From a virus: 28,225 nucleotides of DNA. The notes below the pieces were generated by a model. That model searched no databases. It was not told the DNA's origin and saw nothing but the letters and a program-made list of their open reading frames with translations. Below are positions 1 through 8,137 of the stretch, piece by piece. How positions within the stretch are numbered: the stretch's first letter is position 1; the number at the start of each line of letters is the position of its first letter. A program made the position numbers and the translations under genes. The stretch covers positions 1 through 28,225 of the IMG/VR virus record IMGVR_UViG_3300008459_009749; one strand, written 5' to 3'.

Positions 1-2
1 AT

Positions 3-248
3 AATCCGTGTGCGACTCAAACACCGACTCCAACCCCTACCAATACTCAAACACCGACCCCAACTCCAACCAATACTCAAACACCGACCCCAACTCCAAC
101 CAATACTCAAACACCGACCAATACTCAAACTCCAACTCCTACCTTTACTCCTACACCATCTTTAGTAACTTATTATATATTAAGTGAATCAGGAGACCCA
201 ATTGTTTCCGAGGATAATAATTATATAATGCCTGAAAATGGTGTGTAA
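3..248 (+). CDS. C-terminal end of a Thr/Pro-repeat structural protein (5' partial)
   Basis: This is the end of a protein that begins before the window. About 81 residues are visible. The first ~53 are Thr/Pro-rich repeats of the TPTPTNTQ type, followed by a short non-repetitive tail ending in YIMPENGV and a TAA stop. The repeat is encoded by 30-base tandem units. It has the same linker style as the large protein that starts 17 bases downstream and as the protein at 12677-14485, so it is probably another surface or fibre component of the virion. The function cannot be read from this fragment. The frame is supported by the in-frame repeat codons and by the short spacing to the next start. Confidence 0.75.
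   Translation, partial: NPCATQTPTPTPTNTQTPTPTPTNTQTPTPTPTNTQTPTNTQTPTPTFTPTPSLVTYYILSESGDPIVSEDNNYIMPENGV
42..131 (+). repeat. 30-base in-frame tandem repeat
   Basis: Two identical 30-base units (42-71 and 72-101) are followed by a partial third copy. Each unit encodes ten residues of Thr/Pro linker. Because the period is a multiple of three and the repeat lies inside a reading frame, it is a coding repeat that can grow or shrink without a frameshift. Confidence 0.8.
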
Positions 249-265
249 TGATAAGTATATAATAG

Positions 266-3200
266 ATGATTCAATCAATAGAAATAACAGGGGCAACTGG
301 TATTGGACCTTATGATATAGAGGTATGTGACATTACATTGTCGTTATGTATACCTATTGCATCGGGAGTTAACATACCCCCAACATATACTTTTAATTTA
401 CCACCTGAACTCTCAGGTTCCACTCAAGTTATTGTCAGGTTAACCGATACTAATGGATGTCCTTGTTTAGAGGTATGTCCTTGTCCAATAATTGAGCCGA
501 CACCTACAGTTACTCCGACAGTTACACCAACAATGACTGTTAATTGTAATTGTATTGAGTTTGATAATGTTGACTTGATAGAACACTCAATATCTTTTGT
601 TGATTGTTATGGTAATAATATCGATACAATAGTTCCTCCTGAAACATCATTAAGTTTTTGTGGTAAAGACCCTTCGGTTGATGACCCCATAGTAATAGTA
701 ACTATTGGTGATTTTTGTGTTGATGGAGAATGTCCTCCACCACCCCCAACCCCTACAAATACTCTTACTCCGACAAACACTCTTACTCCGACAGTTACAC
801 CAACAAAAACATTAGTTCCTTTGGTTGGGTATTTTCAGGATTGTTGTGACCCTTCAAATATTATTATTATTTCCACAATACCATTTACTTATTACCCTTT
901 AAGTGGTGTTTACTACGTTGAGAGTACGGGATTTAATGGTTGTGTCACGTCAATCAGCCCAACATATTCACCGAATGCTTATATACATATTAATGCAACC
1001 TCATTTAGTTCATGCCCTGATTGTGAATTAATATATCCTTGTCCAACACCAACACCTACAGTTACATCAACAAATACTGTCACACCAACAGTGACTCCGA
1101 CAATTACTGAAACTCCAACTAACACCCCAACTCAAACGGCAACCCCAACTATAACCCCAACAGTAACTCCTACAGTAACTTCAACACAAACAAACACGCC
1201 AACATCAACTTTAACATCTACACCAACGGTTACCATTACCCCAACTGTTACAAATACTAATACCCCAACTGTTACAAATACTAAAACACCTACTAAAACA
1301 CCTACAGTTACACCTACAGTTACAAGAACTCAAACCGTAACACCATCACCTACGGTTACTAAGACTCCTTCGTTAACTCCAAGTGTTACAAACACACCAA
1401 CAAACACGATTACACAAACTGTTACTAACACCCCAACTAATACTATTACTAACACCCCAACAGTTACTCCAGGGATTTCCCCAACTACAACACCTACTAA
1501 AACTGTTACGCCAACTAAAACCCCAACTAAAACTCCTACACCTACAAGAACACAAACTAAAACACCAACCCCAACTAAAACTCCTACACCTACAAGAACA
1601 CAAACTAAAACTCCTACTGTTACACCAACAAATACTAAAACACCTACTGTTACACCGACAAATACTAAAACGCCAACTAAAACCCCTACACCGACAAGAA
1701 CTCAAACTAAAACACCTACCGTCACACCTACGAACACTAAAACGCCAACTAAAACTCCAACTGTTACACCTACAAATACTAAAACTCCAACTAACACTGT
1801 AACTCCTACGATAACTAGGTCGAATACGCCTACTGTTACTAACACTCAAACAAATACACCAACAATTACCCCAACAATATCATTAACCCCAACCATAACC
1901 CCAACAATTACTGAAACACCAACAGTAACACCTACAATATCATTAACACCAACAATTACATCTACAGTTACAAATACTGTAACACCTACTATTACAAGGT
2001 CAAACACTCCTACAGTAACTCAAACACCAACAGTAACTCCGACAATTACTGAAACCCCTACTAATACCCCAACAGTAACTAAAACTAACACTCAAACTCC
2101 AACCGCAACACCAAGTCAAACTCCTGAAATAACATCAACCCCAACCGTGACACCGACGCCAACAAATACAATTACACCGACAGTAACTCCAACCGTAACC
2201 CCAACATTGACAAATACCCCAACAGAAACTCCAGCACAAACATCAACGCCAACAAAAACAATAACACCCACAAAAACAAATACCCCAACTGTGACACCTA
2301 CAGTAACTCCGACAGAAACACCTACTCAAACGCCTACACCAACAGTAACATCCACTAATACTCCTACTAACACAATAACAGTAACTCCAACTATATCATT
2401 AACACCCACTAACACTGAGACTCCGACTAACACCCCTACTCAAACAGTAACGCCAACTATATCATTAACACCTACTAACACTGAGACACCAACTAACACC
2501 CCTACTAGCACTGTTACCCCTACAATATCATTAACACCAACCAATACTCAAACTCCAACCAATACTCAAACCCCAACTAATACTCAAACACCTTCGGTTA
2601 CTCCAACAATATCATTAACCCCAACTAATACTCAAACCCCAACGGTTACCCCCACAATATCATTAACCCCAACTAATACTCAAACCCCAACTAATACTCA
2701 AACACCTTCGGTTACTCCAACAATATCATTAACTCCTACTAATACCCCAACCCCTACAATATCATTAACACCCACAAAAACGGTTACGCCAACAATATCA
2801 TTGACTCCTACTAATACCCCTACTAAAACTGTTACACCTACAATATCATTGACTCCTACTCGAACAGTAACCCCAACGGTTACTCCTACAATATCATTGA
2901 CCCCTACCAATACTCAAACTCCAACCAATACTCAAACACCTTCGGTTACTCCAACAATATCATTAACTCCGACTCAAACTCCAACACCTACAGTTACTCC
3001 TACAATCTCACTTACGCCTACAATATCATTAACCCCAACTAATACTCAAACCCCTACTAATACCCCTACTAAAACGGTTACACCAACTATATCATTAACC
3101 CCAACTAATACTCAAACCCCTACTAATACCCCTACTATATCATTAACCCCTACTAATACCCCTACTAAAACTGTAACACCTACAATATCTTTAACCCCAA

Positions 3201-4366
3201 CAAGAACTGTAACACCAACGGTAACTCCAACCATATCATTGACTCCGACTATTACGATAACCCCAACAGTTACTCCTTCGGTAACGTCAACTCCTGGTTC
3301 GTCAGCGACTCCAACTCCAACTGTTACTCCAACAATATCATTAACTCCGACTCGAACAGTAACCCCAACTATATCATTAACTCCAACCAATACTCAAACA
3401 CCTTCGGTTACTCCGACAATATCATTAACACCAACTAACACCCAAACCCCAACTAATACTCCTACTAAAACTGTAACACCTACAATATCTTTAACCCCAA
3501 CAAGAACTGTAACACCAACGGTAACTCCAACCATATCGTTGACCCCAACTAATACTGTAACACCAAGCAATACACCCCCACCCTCAAGAACCGCGACCCC
3601 AACAGTTACCCCAACAATATCTTTAACACCAACTAGAACGGTTACTCCAACAGTTACCCCAACTAAAACTAAAACACCAACAGTAACCCCAACTAAAACT
3701 AAAACACCAACAGTAACTCCTACAATATCATTGACCCCAACTAAAACACCAACAGTAACTCCTACTACTACCCCATCGTCAACGCCAGGATGTTTATCAT
3801 ATAGATTAACTAGAGGTGTAACATCATCATCATACACGTTTACACCATGTTGTGGTGAACCAACAACATCTCCTGTAACAGTTTCTGTGTTAAACCCAAT
3901 TAGGGATATTTGTTCATCCACATTACCTGTTAGAACAAGTGGTACTGGAACTATAACATTACTTGGTAATTGTTCGTTGTGTGATGATGCTAGTGTTACT
4001 ATTAGTGTTAGAACTTCATCTGGAGGAGGTGCGACTTCTCAATCAGGAACATTATCTTACACATTGAATGGTGGTTCTTCTGTGGTAATATCTTCATCAA
4101 TTAATTCAAACTTAGGTACGACATACGTAGGTTTTAGTAACATTCCTTGTAATTACGGTGATGTTTTAGTTTTTAGTTTTGTCCAAAACGTTGGTAATAG
4201 TAATAATTGGGGACAAGGATTCAACGGAAGTTACTCCAACTTAAATGATTGGCAATGTGGAAGTCCTAACACTTACACTTATACAGTCACCTCAACAGGT
4301 TTAAATAATCTATATTTTAATATTAGTTCTCAAAATACTGTTTGGAACTCGGTACCCCCTTGTTAA
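266..4366 (+). CDS. Giant mucin-like Thr/Pro-rich structural protein
   Basis: A 1366-residue protein arranged as beads on a string. Small Cys-containing beta-rich modules occupy roughly residues 1-80, 92-160 and 190-258, separated by short Thr/Pro linkers. Residues ~259-1172 form an almost unbroken two-residue repeat in which every second position is Thr or Ser. It contains about 26 copies of ISLTPT and many TNTQTPT, TKTPT and TVTPT blocks. A globular Cys-containing domain rich in Ser, Gly and Asn forms the last ~190 residues. No signal peptide or membrane segment is visible, as expected for a virion protein assembled in the cytoplasm. The most likely role is an extended fibre or surface protein. 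The enzymes just downstream suggest that the Thr residues may be glycosylated (inference). The start is the first ATG after the upstream stop; no Shine-Dalgarno sequence is seen. Confidence 0.88.
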   Translation: MIQSIEITGATGIGPYDIEVCDITLSLCIPIASGVNIPPTYTFNLPPELSGSTQVIVRLTDTNGCPCLEVCPCPIIEPTPTVTPTVTPTMTVNCNCIEFDNVDLIEHSISFVDCYGNNIDTIVPPETSLSFCGKDPSVDDPIVIVTIGDFCVDGECPPPPPTPTNTLTPTNTLTPTVTPTKTLVPLVGYFQDCCDPSNIIIISTIPFTYYPLSGVYYVESTGFNGCVTSISPTYSPNAYIHINATSFSSCPDCELIYPCPTPTPTVTSTNTVTPTVTPTITETPTNTPTQTATPTITPTVTPTVTSTQTNTPTSTLTSTPTVTITPTVTNTNTPTVTNTKTPTKTPTVTPTVTRTQTVTPSPTVTKTPSLTPSVTNTPTNTITQTVTNTPTNTITNTPTVTPGISPTTTPTKTVTPTKTPTKTPTPTRTQTKTPTPTKTPTPTRTQTKTPTVTPTNTKTPTVTPTNTKTPTKTPTPTRTQTKTPTVTPTNTKTPTKTPTVTPTNTKTPTNTVTPTITRSNTPTVTNTQTNTPTITPTISLTPTITPTITETPTVTPTISLTPTITSTVTNTVTPTITRSNTPTVTQTPTVTPTITETPTNTPTVTKTNTQTPTATPSQTPEITSTPTVTPTPTNTITPTVTPTVTPTLTNTPTETPAQTSTPTKTITPTKTNTPTVTPTVTPTETPTQTPTPTVTSTNTPTNTITVTPTISLTPTNTETPTNTPTQTVTPTISLTPTNTETPTNTPTSTVTPTISLTPTNTQTPTNTQTPTNTQTPSVTPTISLTPTNTQTPTVTPTISLTPTNTQTPTNTQTPSVTPTISLTPTNTPTPTISLTPTKTVTPTISLTPTNTPTKTVTPTISLTPTRTVTPTVTPTISLTPTNTQTPTNTQTPSVTPTISLTPTQTPTPTVTPTISLTPTISLTPTNTQTPTNTPTKTVTPTISLTPTNTQTPTNTPTISLTPTNTPTKTVTPTISLTPTRTVTPTVTPTISLTPTITITPTVTPSVTSTPGSSATPTPTVTPTISLTPTRTVTPTISLTPTNTQTPSVTPTISLTPTNTQTPTNTPTKTVTPTISLTPTRTVTPTVTPTISLTPTNTVTPSNTPPPSRTATPTVTPTISLTPTRTVTPTVTPTKTKTPTVTPTKTKTPTVTPTISLTPTKTPTVTPTTTPSSTPGCLSYRLTRGVTSSSYTFTPCCGEPTTSPVTVSVLNPIRDICSSTLPVRTSGTGTITLLGNCSLCDDASVTISVRTSSGGGATSQSGTLSYTLNGGSSVVISSSINSNLGTTYVGFSNIPCNYGDVLVFSFVQNVGNSNNWGQGFNGSYSNLNDWQCGSPNTYTYTVTSTGLNNLYFNISSQNTVWNSVPPC
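3161..3237 (+). repeat. 77-base exact direct repeat, copy 1
   Basis: These 77 bases are identical to 3461-3537. The copies are exactly 300 bases apart, which is 100 codons in frame. This points to a recent in-frame duplication or conversion within the repeat domain. Confidence 0.85.
3461..3537 (+). repeat. 77-base exact direct repeat, copy 2
   Basis: Second copy of the block at 3161-3237. Identity ends at base 3538, where A in the first copy becomes G in the second. Confidence 0.85.
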
Positions 4367-4424
4367 TTATTAATATCTTATTTATTTATTGAGGATTCTT
4401 TATATTTTTTTCATAAAAAACTTT

Positions 4425-5672
4425 ATGAAAATATTTGTTCAAATTGCTTCTTACAGAGACCCCGAATTAATAAAAACAATTAATGACATGATATTAAACG
4501 CCAAAAGACCTAAAAATTTGGTTATTGGTATTTGTAGACAATATCATCCTGAAGACGGATTTGATAGTCTTGAGGAATTCAATGGAGATAAAAGGATAAA
4601 ATCTATCGATGTCTTATATTCCGAATCAAAAGGAGTTTGTTGGGCTCGAAACCAAGTACAACAACTTTACGGTGGTGAGGAATATACGTTACAGATTGAT
4701 TCTCATATGAGATTTGAAAAAGATTGGGATGACACATTAATAAAAATGGTTAAACAATTACAAAAGAAAGGATTTAAAAAACCCTTACTAACAGGTTACG
4801 TTTCTTCGTTTAATCCCGAAAATGACCCTCAAGAAAGAATACAAGAACCATGGAGAATGGTTTTTGATAGATTTATTCCTGAAGGTGCCGTGTTCTTCCT
4901 TCCTGAAACAATACCAGGATGGAAAGATTTAAAAGAACCAATACCTGCAAGATTTTATTCGGCACATTTTGCCTTTACAGTAGGTCAATTTAGTGAGGAA
5001 GTCCAACATGACCCCGAGTTCTATTTCCATGGAGAAGAAATTTCAATTGCTGCAAGAGCGTATACTCATGGTTATGATTTATTCCATCCTCATAGAGTTG
5101 TTATTTGGCATGAGTATACTAGAAAGGGTAGAACTAAACAGTGGGATGATGATAAAGATTGGGTGAATAAAAACAATTTAGCACATTCTAAAAATAGACA
5201 ACTATTTGGGATGGATGGGGAAGAAGTTATTTATGACTTTGGTAAATATGGATTTGGGACCGAAAGAACCCTAAGAGAGTATGAAATCTATTCAGGACTT
5301 TTATTTTCAAGGAGAGCGGTTCAACAATATACATTAGATAAAAATTACCCACCTAACCCCGCGATATATGAAACTGAAGAAGAATGGTATAATAGTTTTG
5401 CATCAATTTTTAAACATTGTATTGATGTTGGGTATAGTCAAGTTCCTGAGAATGATTACGAATTTTGGGTTGTTGCATTTCATGATGAAAATGATGAAAC
5501 AATTTATCGTAAGGATGTCGATATTAATGAAATTAATATGATGAGAAATGACCCTGATGGTTATTGTAAAGTTTGGAGAGAATTCCAAACAAGTAAAAAA
5601 CCTTCATATTGGGTTGTATGGCCATATTCATCATCTAAAGGTTGGTGTGAAAGATTAACAGGTAATTTATAA
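4425..5672 (+). CDS. GT60-type GlcNAc glycosyltransferase (Skp1/mucin GlcNAc-transferase family, PF11397-like)
   Basis: A 415-residue cytoplasmic glycosyltransferase. It opens with MKIFVQIASYRDPEL, the typical start of the GlcNAc family. The metal-binding motif QIDSHMRF is at residues 90-97, the conserved FHGEE is at about 201-205, and it is followed by AARAYTHGYD and the IWHEYTR block at 227-233. Known relatives use UDP-GlcNAc to put the first sugar on a protein: hydroxyproline of Dictyostelium Skp1, or Thr in trypanosome mucins. The gene lies 58 bases after the Thr-repeat protein and heads an operon of sugar-modifying enzymes, so the repeat protein is an attractive substrate (inference). 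A TTG codon at 4389 would extend the frame by 12 residues, but the family motif starts at the ATG used here. The exact sugar and acceptor cannot be read from sequence. Confidence 0.9.
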   Translation: MKIFVQIASYRDPELIKTINDMILNAKRPKNLVIGICRQYHPEDGFDSLEEFNGDKRIKSIDVLYSESKGVCWARNQVQQLYGGEEYTLQIDSHMRFEKDWDDTLIKMVKQLQKKGFKKPLLTGYVSSFNPENDPQERIQEPWRMVFDRFIPEGAVFFLPETIPGWKDLKEPIPARFYSAHFAFTVGQFSEEVQHDPEFYFHGEEISIAARAYTHGYDLFHPHRVVIWHEYTRKGRTKQWDDDKDWVNKNNLAHSKNRQLFGMDGEEVIYDFGKYGFGTERTLREYEIYSGLLFSRRAVQQYTLDKNYPPNPAIYETEEEWYNSFASIFKHCIDVGYSQVPENDYEFWVVAFHDENDETIYRKDVDINEINMMRNDPDGYCKVWREFQTSKKPSYWVVWPYSSSKGWCERLTGNL

Positions 5673-5675
5673 TAT

Positions 5676-7253
5676 ATGGCGAATATTTCATTTTATGGTT
5701 CACACAATTCTTCGGTTGTGGTCGAAGACAATGGTAAAATTATAACCGTCATTGAGGTTGAAAGATTCCTTAATGTTAAAAATGCGGGATATGGTCAATA
5801 TCTAACCTCTAACACTAGATTCTTTTTAATACAAGAAATCTTAAAGTATATTAAAACCGAATTTGGGTTTTCAGAATTTGAGAATTGTTATTACTCAAAT
5901 ACTGATACAATAGAAGGACCTAAAAAAGTTGATTACGAGAAATACATACCTGCAAAAAATTACGTTAATGTTTTACATCATTTGTCTCATGCTGCTTGTG
6001 GTTTATATCAAACCGATTATAAAAATGCTTTAATAGTTTCATTTGATGGTGGTGGGAGTGATGGATTCTTTAATATCTATATTTCTAAAAATAGAAACTC
6101 TATCGAGTTGTTAGATAAATATAATATTGATTTAGGTTTTGCTTATATGTCATTTGGTGATTATTTAGATGATATACGACAAGAACCTGCATTAAATATA
6201 GGTAATTTAGTGTATTCAGGTAAGATAATGGGGTTATGTTCATATGGTAATTTAAACAATGATTGGTTACCTTACTTTGAGGATTACTACAGGTCAAAAC
6301 CTGATGGTTTAAATTATTTAGACTTACTTAAAATTTTAGGTGAGAAGACGGGATTAGTATTTGACAGGAATAATCGTATTAATGGTCAATCCTCTTGGGA
6401 TGTTGCTAAAACTTCTCAAATCGCTTTTGAGAATGTCTTTATGGAGATTGTTTCACCGTTTTTAGAAAAACACCCAAAACTACCATTAATACTTGTTGGT
6501 GGTTGTGCTCTAAACATTTTACTAAATACAAAATTGTATAATGAATTAGACAGAGATGTGTTTATACCACCCAACCCAAACGATTGCGGAATTGCGGTTG
6601 GTATGATGTTACTACATATGAAACCTAAAAAATCAATTGATTTAACTTATTCTGGTATACCAATTTTAGATAAAAACACTTTAATGATGATTTCTGAAAA
6701 TCATTATAATACATCACCATTAGAAACGGGTCAAGTTGTAAAAGATTTAACGGATGGTAAAATTATCGGAGTTGTTAGAGGTAATTCAGAACATGGACCA
6801 AGAGCATTAGGAAACCGTAGTATTATATGTGACCCGTCACATACGAATATGAAAGATATATTGAACTCTAAAGTTAAAAATAGAGAATGGTATAGACCTT
6901 TTGCACCCGTTTGTAGATTAGAGGATATTGATAAGTATTTTAATTTTAGTGGTGAAAGTAGATGGATGAGTTTTTGTCCTGAAGTCAAAGAAGAATGGAG
7001 GGGAAAATTAACATCAATAACCCATGTTGATGGTACTGCAAGAGTTCAAACAGTTACGAAAGAACAAAATGAATGGTTATACAATTTATTGACCGAGTTT
7101 GAAAAACTCTCGGGTATTGGGGTTTTATTAAATACATCATTTAACGTAAACGGTAAACCTATACTATCCACATATAAAGACGCGATACATGTTTTTAAAA
7201 ACACCCAAATGGATAGATTAATATTAGAAGATTATTATATTATTAATAAATGA
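5676..7253 (+). CDS. Carbamoyltransferase (NodU/CmcH/TobZ family)
   Basis: A 525-residue member of the carbamoyltransferase family, which moves a carbamoyl group from carbamoyl phosphate through carbamoyl-AMP onto a hydroxyl of a sugar or antibiotic. The N-terminal Kae1-like domain shows GSHNSS at 8-13, HHLSHAACG at 101-109 (two metal-ligand His in an H-x3-H pattern) and FDGGGSDG at 123-130. NPNDCGIAVG lies further along. The C-terminal domain has EHGPRALGNRS from residue 372, the most diagnostic motif of the family, and LLNTSFNVNGKPI near the end. The start is 3 bases after the previous stop and the gene overlaps the next one by 4 bases, so it is part of a translationally coupled operon with glycosyltransferases. 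The likely substrate is the glycan made by its neighbours (inference). Confidence 0.94.
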   Translation: MANISFYGSHNSSVVVEDNGKIITVIEVERFLNVKNAGYGQYLTSNTRFFLIQEILKYIKTEFGFSEFENCYYSNTDTIEGPKKVDYEKYIPAKNYVNVLHHLSHAACGLYQTDYKNALIVSFDGGGSDGFFNIYISKNRNSIELLDKYNIDLGFAYMSFGDYLDDIRQEPALNIGNLVYSGKIMGLCSYGNLNNDWLPYFEDYYRSKPDGLNYLDLLKILGEKTGLVFDRNNRINGQSSWDVAKTSQIAFENVFMEIVSPFLEKHPKLPLILVGGCALNILLNTKLYNELDRDVFIPPNPNDCGIAVGMMLLHMKPKKSIDLTYSGIPILDKNTLMMISENHYNTSPLETGQVVKDLTDGKIIGVVRGNSEHGPRALGNRSIICDPSHTNMKDILNSKVKNREWYRPFAPVCRLEDIDKYFNFSGESRWMSFCPEVKEEWRGKLTSITHVDGTARVQTVTKEQNEWLYNLLTEFEKLSGIGVLLNTSFNVNGKPILSTYKDAIHVFKNTQMDRLILEDYYIINK

Positions 7254-8137
7254 AAAAAACAAAATTAGTTACCGCTTTTTACACACAAATACATGGTCAT
7301 CCTTTTTATGGTCACTTTGAAGTTTCTAGACACGAAAGGTACCTACACTCAATGAGAGTGTTAAATAACATGGGTCTTGAGATTGTTTGTTTTTGTAATG
7401 AAAATCAATACGATTTATTAAAATCTCATATAAATCAATATGATTTGTGTAATATTAATTTAAAAATTTCAAATCTATCAGATTTACCATTTTCAAAAAA
7501 GATGAAAGAAATAAAAGATAAAACAAATAGTTTTAAATTTTATCATGAAGTTGACTGGAATAAAATTTACTTATTAGATAAAGAGTATGACGAAACGTAT
7601 GACTATCTTTATTGGATAGATGTTGGGTTATCTCACCATGGGATTTTTCCAAACAAGTATAACCCTAATTCTAAATTAGCGACGGGTATGTCTCACGATT
7701 ATAACACTTATTCTTTTACCGATTTATTTACCGATAAATTATTTGTAGGGATTAATAATTTTCTCGGGGATAAGTTAATTAGTATTGAGAATGAATTAAA
7801 ATTTCATAACGTTTATGAACTTAATTCAATATTAGAGGGTGAATATGACTATAAGGGTTTAACCGTTGGGGGTATTTTAGGAGGCCATATCAGTAAAGTT
7901 AAATGGTTTATTAATAAGTTTAACGAATTAGGGGGGAAATCCCTAAATAAAGAAGTAATTCTAAACCATGAAGCAATAATCTCTTTTATGAAAGAATATA
8001 AGAAAGAGTATTTTAATACATTCCTTTTCCAAACTTGGTATCATGAAGATACAACAGGGTTACCTGATTACATTATTAAAGACCAAATACATTTTAGTCA
8101 TTTTTTTGACATGATTTACAAAAATTATATTTTATGA
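7250..8137 (+). CDS. HtrL/YibB-like glycosyltransferase
   Basis: A 295-residue protein with the pattern of GT-A-type transferases: KLVTAFYTQ near the start, a hydrophobic strand ending in LYWIDVGLSHHGIF near the middle that corresponds to the WIDAG motif of HtrL/WlaTC proteins, then a Gly-rich GGILGGH and a late WYHED. The neighbouring 788-residue protein has a clearer HtrL module with WIDAG at 366-370, which supports the assignment. The gene overlaps both neighbours by 4 bases (ATGA), so it is coupled to the carbamoyltransferase and to the trimodular enzyme. It probably adds a sugar to the same glycan. Donor and linkage are unknown, and the family call is moderate because only part of the motif set is visible. 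Confidence 0.7.
   Translation: MKKTKLVTAFYTQIHGHPFYGHFEVSRHERYLHSMRVLNNMGLEIVCFCNENQYDLLKSHINQYDLCNINLKISNLSDLPFSKKMKEIKDKTNSFKFYHEVDWNKIYLLDKEYDETYDYLYWIDVGLSHHGIFPNKYNPNSKLATGMSHDYNTYSFTDLFTDKLFVGINNFLGDKLISIENELKFHNVYELNSILEGEYDYKGLTVGGILGGHISKVKWFINKFNELGGKSLNKEVILNHEAIISFMKEYKKEYFNTFLFQTWYHEDTTGLPDYIIKDQIHFSHFFDMIYKNYIL

Larger units (their letters stand above)
1040..3785 (+). repeat. Two-residue-period Thr/Ser repeat (mucin-like domain)
   Basis: This coding low-complexity region alternates a Thr (sometimes Ser) codon with Pro, Val, Asn, Gln, Lys, Ile, Arg, Leu, Ser or Glu. Synonymous Thr and Pro codons are mixed in most of the region, so exact DNA repeats are short. From about 2400 onward longer DNA repeats built on the ISLTPT block appear. 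Confidence 0.9.

Noticed and set aside
42-131. CRISPR-like regular repeats
   Set aside because: The units are directly adjacent, without unique spacers, and are in frame with a coding sequence.
1040-3785. Antifreeze-like TxT array
   Set aside because: Insect antifreeze proteins have spaced TxT motifs with disulfides in a helix of fixed turn length; here Thr is continuous with many Pro and no regular Cys, which fits a mucin-like linker better.
1373-3921. Several long reverse- and forward-strand open frames opposite or overlapping the Thr repeat region
   Set aside because: They are by-products of a two-codon repeat that lacks stop codons in other frames. Their products are low-complexity (VGV or Ser/Arg/Cys repeats) and there are no start signals.
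266-4366. Acceptor sites of the host Bacteroidota O-glycosylation system (Asp-Ser/Thr-hydrophobic)
   Set aside because: The repeat region contains essentially no Asp, and no signal peptide directs the protein to the periplasm, so the host pathway is an unlikely modifier.
4389-4424. Extended TTG start for the GT60-type enzyme
   Set aside because: The family motif begins exactly at the ATG at 4425, and the extra residues are hydrophobic and unlike relatives.
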